From IMG/VR virus record IMGVR_UViG_3300035698_001150, positions 1-21,007 of that record: DNA of 21,007 nt; one strand, given 5' to 3'. The position numbers and the translations under genes were made by a program. The notes beneath the pieces were generated by a model. It searched no databases, was not told where the DNA came from, and saw only the letters and a list, made by a program, of their open reading frames with translations. This DNA comes from a virus. Below, piece by piece: positions 6,163-14,924 of the stretch; position 1 is the first letter of the stretch; each line of letters starts with the position of its first letter.

Positions 6163-8573
6163 TGGCTGATAGTAAACAAGATCAAATAAAACAAACTGAA
6201 CAATTATCAACTTTAACATCAAAAATTTATGAACTTCATAAACAAATTAAAGATGTCGCGGGAGAAGAAGATAAATTATTTGGTAATCAAATAGATAAAA
6301 GTAGACAACTGGTAAAAGATGCGCTTAAACTACAATCAATTAGAGGTGATCAAACAAAAATATTAACTGAATTAGTAAAGTTACAAGAAGAAAATCTTAA
6401 AGTTACTCAAGATTTAAAAGAACATCATGAAAAAATTACTGAAGCTGCTAAAGCACAATTACAACCTCTTGACGACATGAAAAGTAAAGTTAAAGGTATT
6501 GGCGATAATATACAAGGATTTATTCTTAATCCGTGGTTTATACTTGGTGGATTATTATTAATAGGATTAAATTATTTCAAGCAAATAGAAGAAGCTGCTC
6601 AAGGATTTAGGGAGACGACTGGATTAGCAGTAAAGGATACAAAAGCAATACGAGAAAATGCTGCTAACATTACAGCCGAAATGGCTAAGTTTGGTGTTAC
6701 AGCCGAAGAAGCTTTTCAGGCTTCAGCTGCTATAGCCGAACAATTTGGTGATACAACGAGAATAACAAAAGAAACAACAAAAAATGTATTAACGATGTCA
6801 AAGGCACTTGGATTAAGTGCTGATGAATCAGCTGCTTTATTAAAATCGTCAATGGATATGCTTGGTGCAAGTGAAGATACCGCAACGGCGTTTATTGCTG
6901 GGACGACTCAATTAGCTAAGCAAGCTAAGGTAGCTCCAAAGGCTGTATTACAAGACATTGCTCAGAATTCAGAAGCTGTTGCCAAATTTTCTAAAGCTGG
7001 TGGTGAAAACATCGCTGAGGCTGCTGTTCAAGCAAAGAAACTTGGAACGAATATGGCAGCTGTTGCTGGAATGGCAGAAAAGTTACTTGATTTTGAAAGT
7101 TCAATTGAAGGACAGATGAATGCTATGGTTCTTACTGGTCGTTCAATAAATTTAGATAGAGCACGTGCATTAGCTATTGAAGGTGATTTGGTTGGTATGC
7201 ATAGAGAAATGTTACGACAAGTTGGTACTGAAGCCGAATTTAATGAAATGAATATAATTGAACGAAAGGCTTTAGCTGATGCTATTGGAATTGGAGTTGC
7301 TGAATTAGGTCAAATGGTATCAAGGGCATCTGATCTTGAAAAAGTTTCAAGTGGTGCTATGGAACCTTTTGCTGCTATAATGGCTGGAAATAAATTATCA
7401 GATGTATTGGATGCTAAGGGATTGGCTGGTCCTCTTGCTAACATTACAAGGTCATTTAAAAGTATCGTAATAGTTTTGGGTAATTTATTGATACCATTAA
7501 TTACTACGTTAGCAGTTTTATTATGGCCGGTTTATACATTAATTAATTTAATTGCTGATAGTATGCAGAATGAATGGGTCAAGGGACTTACTATGATTAT
7601 TGGGTTGAGTCTTACATTAGCTTTAATATGGAAAACACAGATATTACAAAATATAACAGGGGCATTAATTAGTCCATTTAAAACTGCTGGAGGACTTCTT
7701 AGTGGTTTAATGCAAAAAATGAAAGGATTTGGAGGACTTACATCTAAAATTGGAACAAGTAATAAAGGTGGAATAATGGAATCTCTTATGGGTAAAAGTA
7801 TGACTCCCCAAAAAATGTTAGCTGGGGGAGCTGCTATGGTCATGGTAGCTGGTGCTGTGTGGATTTTGGCTAAGGCTATGCAACAATTTTCAACTGGTGT
7901 TAGTTGGGAAGGTGTAGCAAAGGGTGTAATTTCATTGGGTGTTCTTACAGCTGCTATAATAGGGCTTGGGATATTAATGTCAAGTGGAGTTGGGACTGTA
8001 GCTATTTTAGCTGGAGCTGCTGCAATGGTAATAATGGCTGGTGGTATGTGGATTCTTGGAAAGGCGATGCAAGAAATTTCAAAAGCTGGTGATGTAGCTA
8101 CTCCATTTGAAACACTTGCGTCGGTCGCTCCGGGAATTTTATTAGCGGCTAGCGCAATTATAGCTCTTTCAGGGGCTATGACAGCATTTAGTGCTGCTAA
8201 TGTGGTAGCTGCTGGAAGCGGATTGTTGGCGACATTACTTGGAGGTGGAATTATAGGACAATTACAAGATATTGCTGATATGTCTGAACCATTAGGCAGC
8301 GTCGCTGATTCAATGGGTCGTATTACAGGAACCACTGTGACTCCTGTATTTACTCCTGAACCAATTGGTGCTCAGGTTGCTATGGCTGGGGTTGGGACAA
8401 TGAGTGCAGGGATTAATAAACCAAGTGAAACTGTTCCTATGGAGGAACAGACGACAATGGAAGATGTAGTTAAAGTAATAAATAAATTTATGAAAAAATT
8501 TGATGATGGAGTAGATTTAAAATTACAGGGAGCGAAAATTGGAGAATTTTTGGCTAAGACAGCACGAACATAA
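6162..8573 (+). CDS. Tail tape measure protein
   Basis: An 803-residue protein with the features of a phage tape measure, which sets tail length and is threaded through the tube. A long charged helical N-terminus (residues 1-118) is followed by a hydrophobic segment (about 119-137, GFILNPWFILGGLLLIGLNY). An Ala-rich helical body carries phage-tail motifs such as EEAFQASAAIAEQFG and MLGASEDTATAFIAGTTQLA. The C-terminal half has several hydrophobic stretches (about 430-495, 553-578, 590-637 and 650-700). Two of these are internal repeats: LAGGAAMVMVAGAVWILAKA at about 553 and LAGAAAMVIMAGGMWILGKA at about 613. It is the longest gene in the tail block, between a small chaperone-like gene and baseplate genes. 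T4 uses the unrelated-looking gp29 (590 aa) for this role. GC- and Ala-rich codons make it slightly less AT-rich than its neighbours. Confidence 0.8.
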   Translation: MADSKQDQIKQTEQLSTLTSKIYELHKQIKDVAGEEDKLFGNQIDKSRQLVKDALKLQSIRGDQTKILTELVKLQEENLKVTQDLKEHHEKITEAAKAQLQPLDDMKSKVKGIGDNIQGFILNPWFILGGLLLIGLNYFKQIEEAAQGFRETTGLAVKDTKAIRENAANITAEMAKFGVTAEEAFQASAAIAEQFGDTTRITKETTKNVLTMSKALGLSADESAALLKSSMDMLGASEDTATAFIAGTTQLAKQAKVAPKAVLQDIAQNSEAVAKFSKAGGENIAEAAVQAKKLGTNMAAVAGMAEKLLDFESSIEGQMNAMVLTGRSINLDRARALAIEGDLVGMHREMLRQVGTEAEFNEMNIIERKALADAIGIGVAELGQMVSRASDLEKVSSGAMEPFAAIMAGNKLSDVLDAKGLAGPLANITRSFKSIVIVLGNLLIPLITTLAVLLWPVYTLINLIADSMQNEWVKGLTMIIGLSLTLALIWKTQILQNITGALISPFKTAGGLLSGLMQKMKGFGGLTSKIGTSNKGGIMESLMGKSMTPQKMLAGGAAMVMVAGAVWILAKAMQQFSTGVSWEGVAKGVISLGVLTAAIIGLGILMSSGVGTVAILAGAAAMVIMAGGMWILGKAMQEISKAGDVATPFETLASVAPGILLAASAIIALSGAMTAFSAANVVAAGSGLLATLLGGGIIGQLQDIADMSEPLGSVADSMGRITGTTVTPVFTPEPIGAQVAMAGVGTMSAGINKPSETVPMEEQTTMEDVVKVINKFMKKFDDGVDLKLQGAKIGEFLAKTART

Positions 8574-8586
8574 TTGGAGAAATTAA

Positions 8587-10656
8587 GTGGCATTAATAGA
8601 ACTTTATAATAGAAGTATATTTAAAAAATTAAAAACGACTGATTCACCTGAATTTCCTATACCGGTGGCTACTGAAATGAGTAATCCACCAGTAACAGAT
8701 ACTACGGTGATAAAATCTTTGGCTGATACATATTATGAAAATGCTCCAGTTTTACAGACGACTTATTTAGGATCAGCTGCTCAACCGCTGATAACAATTA
8801 AACCTAATGATTCTGCTGACGAATACTCAAATAAATTAAATTATACATTAACGAGAGCTGGTGCTACAGCCAGATGGTTATTAAGTCCTGAAGGATTAAA
8901 ATTTGGTTTAAATCAAGGTATATTACAAATAATGAATCCTACGATTGAAACTAAAATATGGAAACCAAATTCTATATTAAGTAATCTTATTCCTTTAACT
9001 GGTTATCATGAACGTCGGCACATGGATGCTTCAAATTTATTTGGAATTCCTGGACTTTCAATTATAACTGGTGCAGCACCAGCAACATATACTGAAGCAT
9101 TATATTCTAATGATATAAAAAGCAGAGCATATTATCAGTCGCCGATTCGTGATACTAAAGGGTCTGAATTTCCAGGTATTTTATTTGCTCAGGCTGGTGC
9201 TTATACTATGGGAATGGCTAAAACGTGGAAATCGCTTGATCCAAACAAATATGGTTTTCCAATAGGTGCTGATGGTGGTGGTCTTCCTAATTCAAATAGA
9301 TTATCTCCGTTTGATCATATGAATATAAACAAGGCATTAGCCGAAAAGGGTTGGAGATATACATTAGGTACGGGATACACACCAGTATCAGATGCACAAA
9401 TAACAATGAATAATCAATTAACAGGAACAAGTTTTCTTCAAAATTTATTAAGAAAGATTCCATTTGCGAATACTGTTATGGCTATTTTTGGATATGGTAT
9501 ATTAGGTTCTGAAGCGACAAAAATTAAAATTTTTAATAAATATAATGTGACATATTCATATTCAGCTAAAAAAGGTAAGCAAATTAGAGTAGTTAATAAT
9601 GATGGTGAAGAACTTGATACATATGATGTACAAGCCGGTGAAAGTCCGTTAGAAAGATTATTATATGCTATTACAGAAGGAACTGCTATTGGAGGGGAAA
9701 AAGCTCAAACTGGTACTACATTTGCTAATAAAGCTGCTATTCCAGGATATGATCAATATGCTCAAGCATCATTATATGATAGTAGATTAACAAAAAATCC
9801 CCAAGATAGTTCAAACAAGTTAAATTCATATTTACAAACATATGGTGATATTGTTATACGACGAGGTAGTGCTACAGCAGGTTCATTAAACATAGATAAT
9901 TTACTTGATGAACCAAAAACATATTCACAACATTTGAAGGATTCAGGTGTTTCTATGATATTAAGTCCTCAGGGTCGCGGATTTGCTGATTCTGGAAATA
10001 AAGTAGATAAAGATCGTAAAGGTGATTCATTTAATTTATTAGAATATGGTGAAGAAAAACCTACTGATGGTTCTCAGGATTTAATTCCCTTTAAATTTTA
10101 TCATATCAATAAAAGAAAATGGATTGTATTTAGAGCAAACTTAAATGGCATAACAGATAATGTAAGTCCTGAATGGAACGAGAAGGCATATATTGGTCGT
10201 GCTGACAAATTATATATTTACAAAGGAGCGACACGAAAGGTTAATTTTTCATTTTCATTAATGATTCATAATCCAAAAGAATTACAACCTGTATACGAAA
10301 AATTAAATTATTTAATGGGATTGTGTTATCCTACATATAAAGATTTGTCTGAAGGATATGGAAAATATATGGAAGCTCCATTTGTTAAACTTACAATAGG
10401 TGGATTATTTAATAATGTTGCTGGAATACTTGATGGTGGAGTAACAGTAACATTTGATGATGATATGACTTGGGAAGTGCGGGACGAACAACCGAAATCA
10501 AGATTTGATACTGAAAATATTAAAATTGCTAAATTACCAAGATTGATTAGAGTAACGATTGGTAGCTTTACGCCATTCAGTTTAGATCACCGTCCAATGA
10601 GTTCAACCTCACCATTTTATAGTGCTATAAAAGATTGGCAAAAATCAACAGTATAA
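8587..10656 (+). CDS. Baseplate protein, tube-cap/tube-initiator type (gp48/gp54-like C-terminus)
   Basis: A 689-residue protein beginning at GTG 8587 after TTGGAGAAATTAA. The N-terminal two thirds are not recognised (repeated YSNDIKSRAYYQSPIRD-type loops and Gly/Asn-rich stretches). The C-terminal 170 residues read like the tube-cap family: FRANLNGITDNVSPEWNEKA, YIGRADKLYIYKGATRKVNF, LNYLMGLCYPTYKD, then PPF/APFVKLTIGGLFNNVAGIL and PRLIRVTIGSFTPFSLDHRP. In T4, gp48 and gp54 cap the hub and start tube polymerisation. Location between tape measure and gp53 supports a baseplate role. It is larger than either T4 protein, so exact orthology is unsure. Confidence 0.65.
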   Translation: MALIELYNRSIFKKLKTTDSPEFPIPVATEMSNPPVTDTTVIKSLADTYYENAPVLQTTYLGSAAQPLITIKPNDSADEYSNKLNYTLTRAGATARWLLSPEGLKFGLNQGILQIMNPTIETKIWKPNSILSNLIPLTGYHERRHMDASNLFGIPGLSIITGAAPATYTEALYSNDIKSRAYYQSPIRDTKGSEFPGILFAQAGAYTMGMAKTWKSLDPNKYGFPIGADGGGLPNSNRLSPFDHMNINKALAEKGWRYTLGTGYTPVSDAQITMNNQLTGTSFLQNLLRKIPFANTVMAIFGYGILGSEATKIKIFNKYNVTYSYSAKKGKQIRVVNNDGEELDTYDVQAGESPLERLLYAITEGTAIGGEKAQTGTTFANKAAIPGYDQYAQASLYDSRLTKNPQDSSNKLNSYLQTYGDIVIRRGSATAGSLNIDNLLDEPKTYSQHLKDSGVSMILSPQGRGFADSGNKVDKDRKGDSFNLLEYGEEKPTDGSQDLIPFKFYHINKRKWIVFRANLNGITDNVSPEWNEKAYIGRADKLYIYKGATRKVNFSFSLMIHNPKELQPVYEKLNYLMGLCYPTYKDLSEGYGKYMEAPFVKLTIGGLFNNVAGILDGGVTVTFDDDMTWEVRDEQPKSRFDTENIKIAKLPRLIRVTIGSFTPFSLDHRPMSSTSPFYSAIKDWQKSTV

Positions 10657-10666
10657 GGAGTAGATA

Positions 10667-10972
10667 ATGAGTCGATACCAATACACGACACAAGCAATAG
10701 ATAAAGACACAAAAAACAGGAAACATCAGACGACAATATATCCGAAAATTGAGCCGAATGATGAAGATATTTATGTAATAACTAATATAGGTGATAGACT
10801 GGATTTATTAGCATTTACTTATTATGGTGATGTGACTATGTGGTGGATAATTGCTCAGGCGAATGATATTGGAAAGGGAACATTAAATATAAAGCCTGGG
10901 ACAAATCTAAGAATTCCTCAAAATGTAGAAAATATATATTCTGAAATGGAATCTATAAATAGGAGACGTTAA
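10667..10972 (+). CDS. 53: Baseplate wedge protein with LysM-like fold, T4 gp53-like
   Basis: A 101-residue protein matching the C-terminal LysM-like core of the gp53 family: GDRLDLLAFTYYGDVTMWWI followed by IAQANDIGKGTLNIKPGTNL and RIP. T4 gp53 joins adjacent baseplate wedges around the hub. The start follows AAGGAGTAGATA, 10 bases after the previous stop. T4 gp53 is about 196 residues, so this is a short version that keeps mainly the LysM-like part plus a 38-residue N-terminus. Some contractile systems use a LysM protein of this kind to link the spike, tube and wedges. Confidence 0.78.
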   Translation: MSRYQYTTQAIDKDTKNRKHQTTIYPKIEPNDEDIYVITNIGDRLDLLAFTYYGDVTMWWIIAQANDIGKGTLNIKPGTNLRIPQNVENIYSEMESINRRR

Positions 10973-10975
10973 GTT

Positions 10976-13123
10976 ATGCCATCATCAAAAGATAAATATA
11001 AAACATTTCCTCGTATTGTTCCGTTAACACGACATGATTTTGTAGGAAAAGAACTTATTCGTCGGAAAAAGAAATCATTTGGTAAAAATGCTGTTCCTCG
11101 AGCAGTATGGGTACGAGCCATTTCAAATGCTGTTCAAGTAATAGATAATTCATTTGTTGGACCTCAAAAAACATCTTTAGTTGGTAATTTAAATGTTATG
11201 GTTGGAGGATTATTAAGTAAGAGTTTTTATACTCGTGGTTCATTTGAAACTCTTTACAGACGTCCTGGGCGACAAATGAAAGATAAACCAATACCTGGAA
11301 TTGATTCTATTAATATGTCGAGTAAGGGTGAATTACAATCATTAAGAAAAGTAACTATAAATTGGACTTGTCCAAACCTTGAAGATTTAGATGAGCTTGC
11401 CCCATATTGGCTTACTCCTGGAGTATCAATTTGGTTAGAGTGGGGTTGGGGTCAAGTAGGTAAACGTCCTGTTACTACACCAGTTGATAATATAAATAAA
11501 TTAAAAGAATATTATTTAGATGCTGGTAAAATATATGATGATATTATCATAAAAGCAAATGGAAACCAGGACGCTTATATTGGTTTAATCACAAATTTTT
11601 CATTTAATGCGAATGATGATGGAAGTTGGACTTGTACAACAGAATTAACATCTATGGGTCAGACATTACTCTCTCTTGATTTAAATAAAGACAAAGTTCA
11701 ACCAAGTGCTTCTACAAAAGAAGGTAAAAATATTAAACGATCTCAAACAATAAAAGGATTTATAGAGGATAAATTTAGTGAAGGTGATCTTTTAGATTTA
11801 CCAAAACCAGATGGAACGGGAACTTGGAAATTATCAAAAGATGTACTTAATCTTTCTCAAAAAGATGGTGGATTTTTATGGTTAGATAAAGATATTACGT
11901 TTGTTTCGTGGAAATTTATTGAACAACAGATAGTTAATGCACATTCAGCATGGGAATTTAATGGTGGAGCTGGTAAAGGAACGGCATTTAAAATAGATAG
12001 TTCACAGGTTGAAATATCAAATGATAAATTTTTATTTTCAACAGATGCCAAAATTGGATTAGTTGTTCATTCTGCATCACCGGGTGCTCTTATATTTAAT
12101 ACGAATAATATATCAAATAAATCAGGGAAAATTACTCGTTTATATTTTAATTCTGATTTTGTTAAGGAAACTTTTTCAAATGCTGAAACGTTAGAAGAAG
12201 CACTTATGAAATTATTAAGAGGAATCAGTAATGCTTGTGGTGACATATGGAATTTCAAAATACAACCAGATCCATTAAAAGAGAGTGTATTACAAGTCAT
12301 TGATTTAAATTTTATATCTCAAGACGATATAACTGATGTTGATAAAGCATTTAATGCAAAATTGTCATCAGCCGACAGAATTCTTTCATTTGGTGGTTAT
12401 AGTGGAGAAAGTATATTAGCATCTGTTTCATTTACATCTAAACTTACAGATCAATTAGCATTAAAATATTTTGTGGGTCGTAATAAATCGAACACTAATT
12501 GTTCTGGAATAGTTGTAAATGATGATAATGATGCTGGAGTCAAAGCAATATTTGGTGGTCATGAAGATAGAATATTAAGAAGGCTTTGTCCTCCTCCAAC
12601 TCCACCTCTTTCAGATGCTGAACTTAAAAAACAAGCCGAAAAAGAAAATGAAGAAAAAGATAAAAGAGAAAATTTTTCTGTTAGTTTTCTGGAATTAAGA
12701 AAAGCATTAGCAAATGGAGAGGCTCCAAAAAATAGTGAGTCTGGTTGGCCTCCAAATATAATTATATTAGACCCAAAAGGAAAAAGTTTACTTATTGAAT
12801 ATTTAAATCGAAATTTAGAAGCAAATGGAAAAACAATTATTGAAAATAGAGTTCGACACAATCCAATATATCCTCTTGAAATTTCTGTAACAATTGATGG
12901 AATAAGTGGTGTATTACCTGGAAATTGTTTTACATTAGATAATGTTCCGAAATTATATAAAAATTCTGGTATATTTCAAATTGTTGAAGTGAGTCATGAT
13001 GTATCTGGAGATGATTGGACGACAACATTTAGAAGTTTTTTTAGATACATGGGAAAGGACACAGAAAGTGTAGTATATTATGATCCAAATAATAGAGAAA
13101 AAGAAGGTGTGGTAATATCATGA
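10976..13123 (+). CDS. Baseplate hub protein (gp27-like)
   Basis: A 715-residue protein immediately after gp53 (3-base gap; GGAGACG lies before the start). The middle includes LDELAPYWLTPGVSIWLEWG WGQV and NANDDGSWTCTTELTSMGQT, typical of hub proteins with gp27/late-control-D beta-barrel domains. The C-terminus (about residues 625-700) has NRVRHNPIYPLEISVTIDGI, SGVLPGNCFTLDNVPK and GIFQIVEVSHDVSGDDWTTT, a classic hub/barrel ending where the protein meets tube and spike. A charged linker (KKQAEKENEEKDKRE) lies near residue 550. It is larger than T4 gp27 (391 aa) and may include extra domains. No lysozyme motif of gp5 was seen. The ATG of the next gene overlaps its TGA stop. Confidence 0.68.
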   Translation: MPSSKDKYKTFPRIVPLTRHDFVGKELIRRKKKSFGKNAVPRAVWVRAISNAVQVIDNSFVGPQKTSLVGNLNVMVGGLLSKSFYTRGSFETLYRRPGRQMKDKPIPGIDSINMSSKGELQSLRKVTINWTCPNLEDLDELAPYWLTPGVSIWLEWGWGQVGKRPVTTPVDNINKLKEYYLDAGKIYDDIIIKANGNQDAYIGLITNFSFNANDDGSWTCTTELTSMGQTLLSLDLNKDKVQPSASTKEGKNIKRSQTIKGFIEDKFSEGDLLDLPKPDGTGTWKLSKDVLNLSQKDGGFLWLDKDITFVSWKFIEQQIVNAHSAWEFNGGAGKGTAFKIDSSQVEISNDKFLFSTDAKIGLVVHSASPGALIFNTNNISNKSGKITRLYFNSDFVKETFSNAETLEEALMKLLRGISNACGDIWNFKIQPDPLKESVLQVIDLNFISQDDITDVDKAFNAKLSSADRILSFGGYSGESILASVSFTSKLTDQLALKYFVGRNKSNTNCSGIVVNDDNDAGVKAIFGGHEDRILRRLCPPPTPPLSDAELKKQAEKENEEKDKRENFSVSFLELRKALANGEAPKNSESGWPPNIIILDPKGKSLLIEYLNRNLEANGKTIIENRVRHNPIYPLEISVTIDGISGVLPGNCFTLDNVPKLYKNSGIFQIVEVSHDVSGDDWTTTFRSFFRYMGKDTESVVYYDPNNREKEGVVIS

Positions 13124-13497
13124 ATATAACAGATGAATATAGAAAGGTGGCTCCTCAAGGTACGGGACAAATTATTAAAAAATATCCAGTTAGTTATTAT
13201 CCTCAATTAATTTCAGAAGATTATTCTCGTGGATATATTATAAGATATTTTTTAAAATTAAAAGCAAATAAATATAGTACAATAATTGAAGTTAATGAAG
13301 CAGAATATAAAAAATTTACATCAAATAATATTATTAATGGATACTCTTTTTTTGAAGGTATTTCATTAAGATGGAAAATTACTGGAAAACGAAATGATGT
13401 AATAATGGGAAATACAAAAACATTGGAATCAAAGGAACTTTTCTTACCAGGCATTAGTAAAACAGTAGGTAACAGGCTACAATTTTGGAAAGAATAA
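13120..13497 (+). CDS. Conserved-type small tail-region protein, 125 aa
   Basis: Starts with ATG overlapping the TGA of the hub gene (ATGA), so it is translationally coupled to it. The product is 125 residues and mostly beta in appearance: YPVSYYPQLISEDYSRGYII, RYFLKLKANKYSTIIEVNEA, then ISLRWKITGKR and a LPGISKTVGNRL segment. No signal peptide or membrane segment. From memory, similar short proteins accompany baseplate genes in aquatic T4-like phages, but no function is known to me. The coupling suggests a virion or assembly role. Confidence 0.65.
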   Translation: MNITDEYRKVAPQGTGQIIKKYPVSYYPQLISEDYSRGYIIRYFLKLKANKYSTIIEVNEAEYKKFTSNNIINGYSFFEGISLRWKITGKRNDVIMGNTKTLESKELFLPGISKTVGNRLQFWKE

Positions 13498-13530
13498 TAA
13501 AGGTTTTAATTTAAAATTAAAGGTTATTAA

Positions 13531-14880
13531 ATGAAATATATAGATAGTTTAGACGACTATAATCAACTTATATTGTCTGTAACAAATAAAAATATTATTA
13601 TATTACCCACATTTACAAATCATATAATCCATTATGTTAGAAATGAAGTTTCATTATTATTCATTCGAAATATTGATGATTATACTGATTTTGTAATAGG
13701 AATTAATCATCCTGATTTATTTCATATTCCAGCAGAACGACTTCAAGAATTAAAACCTAAAGAAATTTGGACAATTGATCAAAAACGATTACTTAGTATT
13801 TTTGATAATGACTCTATAATAGATATTAATATGTTTTACTACCTATTGAAAAATAATGTACCAGAGTGGGTCCTGGACACACCGATTCATCTTCTGTACC
13901 AAAGAAAGTATAGTGTGTTGCCTAATGTGAACAATATTATTCCAGCGACGAAACACATAGAATTGCATCAAATTAATGCTGAAAAAATATCTTATATTTT
14001 AGGGAACTTTAATCCTCCGGAAGCGTTACTCTACTATCGGTCGACCCTGTATACAATAAGCCAGTTAGAACGTACTGGTATTCTCATTGATCCTATATTA
14101 TTTAAAAAACATTACGGTAATGATGTTTCTCCTCATATTTCTCCTGACAATTATATTTATTCTGAATATAACTTTTTTACTTCAACTGGCAGACCATCTA
14201 ATCGTTTCGGTAATATTAATTTTGCTGCTATTGAAAAGAAGACTGGAGTGCGTAAAGCATTTATTCCCAGACATGATAATTTTTTATTATTTGATTTTAG
14301 TTCGTTTCATTTAAGTCTTATAGCAAAATTTATAAAGTTTAAATTTGATACAGATGATATTCATACATATTTAGGACAATATTATTTTGGTAAAGAAGAG
14401 CTTACCCCTGACGAATATGAAGAAGCTAAAGGATTAAATTTTAAATATTTATATGGTGGAATTCCAACTCATATTAAAAATGAAATACCTTTTTTTGCTA
14501 AAGTTCAAGAATTTACATATAATATGTGGAATATTATGCGAAAAAATAAATTTTATGTGTCTCCGCTGACGAAAAGAAAAATAATGCTTGAACATATTGA
14601 AAATCCAAATCCAACGAAAGTATTAAATTATTTTATTCAACTTATAGAAACAGAAATAAATGTAATTTTTATTAAACAATTACAAATATATCTTAAAAAT
14701 TTTAAAACTAAATTAGTATTATATACATATGATTCATTTTTAATAGATTATTCAAAAGATGATGGAAAAGAATGTATTTTGGGAATTAAAAATATTTTAG
14801 ATGTATTTCCTACAAAAGTATATTTTGGTAATAATTATCAAGATATGGTAGATGTTACGGAAATATTTAACAAAAGATGA
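13531..14880 (+). CDS. Compact family A DNA polymerase-like protein, thumb apparently missing
   Basis: A 449-residue protein with the ordered motifs of the Pol I palm/fingers. STGRPSNRFGNINFA (218-232) and RKAFIPRHDNFLLFDFSSFH (241-260) give motif A with D255. EEAKGLNFKYLYGG (297-310) is motif B (K300, F304, Y308, G309), with Tyr where Pol I has the upstream Arg. LNYFIQLIETEI (365-376) matches the Q-helix. LYTYDSFLIDY (397-407) is motif C, with D401 kept but His and Glu of HDE replaced by Y and S. Only about 35 residues separate RTGILIDP (181-188) from STGR, so the thumb is nearly absent. Residues 1-110 faintly resemble a 3'-5' exonuclease fold without catalytic acids. The start follows AAAGGTTATTAA. 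It sits between baseplate genes and a 715-residue protein. T4-type phages replicate with a family B enzyme, so this is an accessory protein, possibly with altered activity. Confidence 0.72.
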   Translation: MKYIDSLDDYNQLILSVTNKNIIILPTFTNHIIHYVRNEVSLLFIRNIDDYTDFVIGINHPDLFHIPAERLQELKPKEIWTIDQKRLLSIFDNDSIIDINMFYYLLKNNVPEWVLDTPIHLLYQRKYSVLPNVNNIIPATKHIELHQINAEKISYILGNFNPPEALLYYRSTLYTISQLERTGILIDPILFKKHYGNDVSPHISPDNYIYSEYNFFTSTGRPSNRFGNINFAAIEKKTGVRKAFIPRHDNFLLFDFSSFHLSLIAKFIKFKFDTDDIHTYLGQYYFGKEELTPDEYEEAKGLNFKYLYGGIPTHIKNEIPFFAKVQEFTYNMWNIMRKNKFYVSPLTKRKIMLEHIENPNPTKVLNYFIQLIETEINVIFIKQLQIYLKNFKTKLVLYTYDSFLIDYSKDDGKECILGIKNILDVFPTKVYFGNNYQDMVDVTEIFNKR

Positions 14881-14889
14881 AATTTTTTA

Positions 14890-14897
14890 TATTTATA
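14890..14897 (+). promoter_or_regulatory. TATTTATA box upstream of the 715-aa gene
   Basis: TTTATATTTATATAAAAG lies in the 44-base gap after the polymerase-like gene, 27 bases before the ATG and about 15 bases before the TGGAGAAC ribosome-binding site. That spacing leaves room for a start point just downstream of the box. Confidence 0.5.
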
Positions 14898-14924
14898 TAA
14901 AAGAATTATTTATGGAGAACAAAA

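Noticed and set aside
7532-8335. Long minus-strand reading frame (267 codons) opposite the tape-measure gene
   Set aside because: It is a shadow of the Ala/Gly/Met-rich tape-measure coding frame; its product is low-complexity (P, A, I, N rich), has no ribosome-binding site and no minus-strand neighbours.
13499-13525. AAAGGTT direct repeat flanking an AT palindrome before the polymerase-like gene
   Set aside because: Short and A/T only; the second copy simply provides the ribosome-binding site. No stronger regulatory argument can be made.
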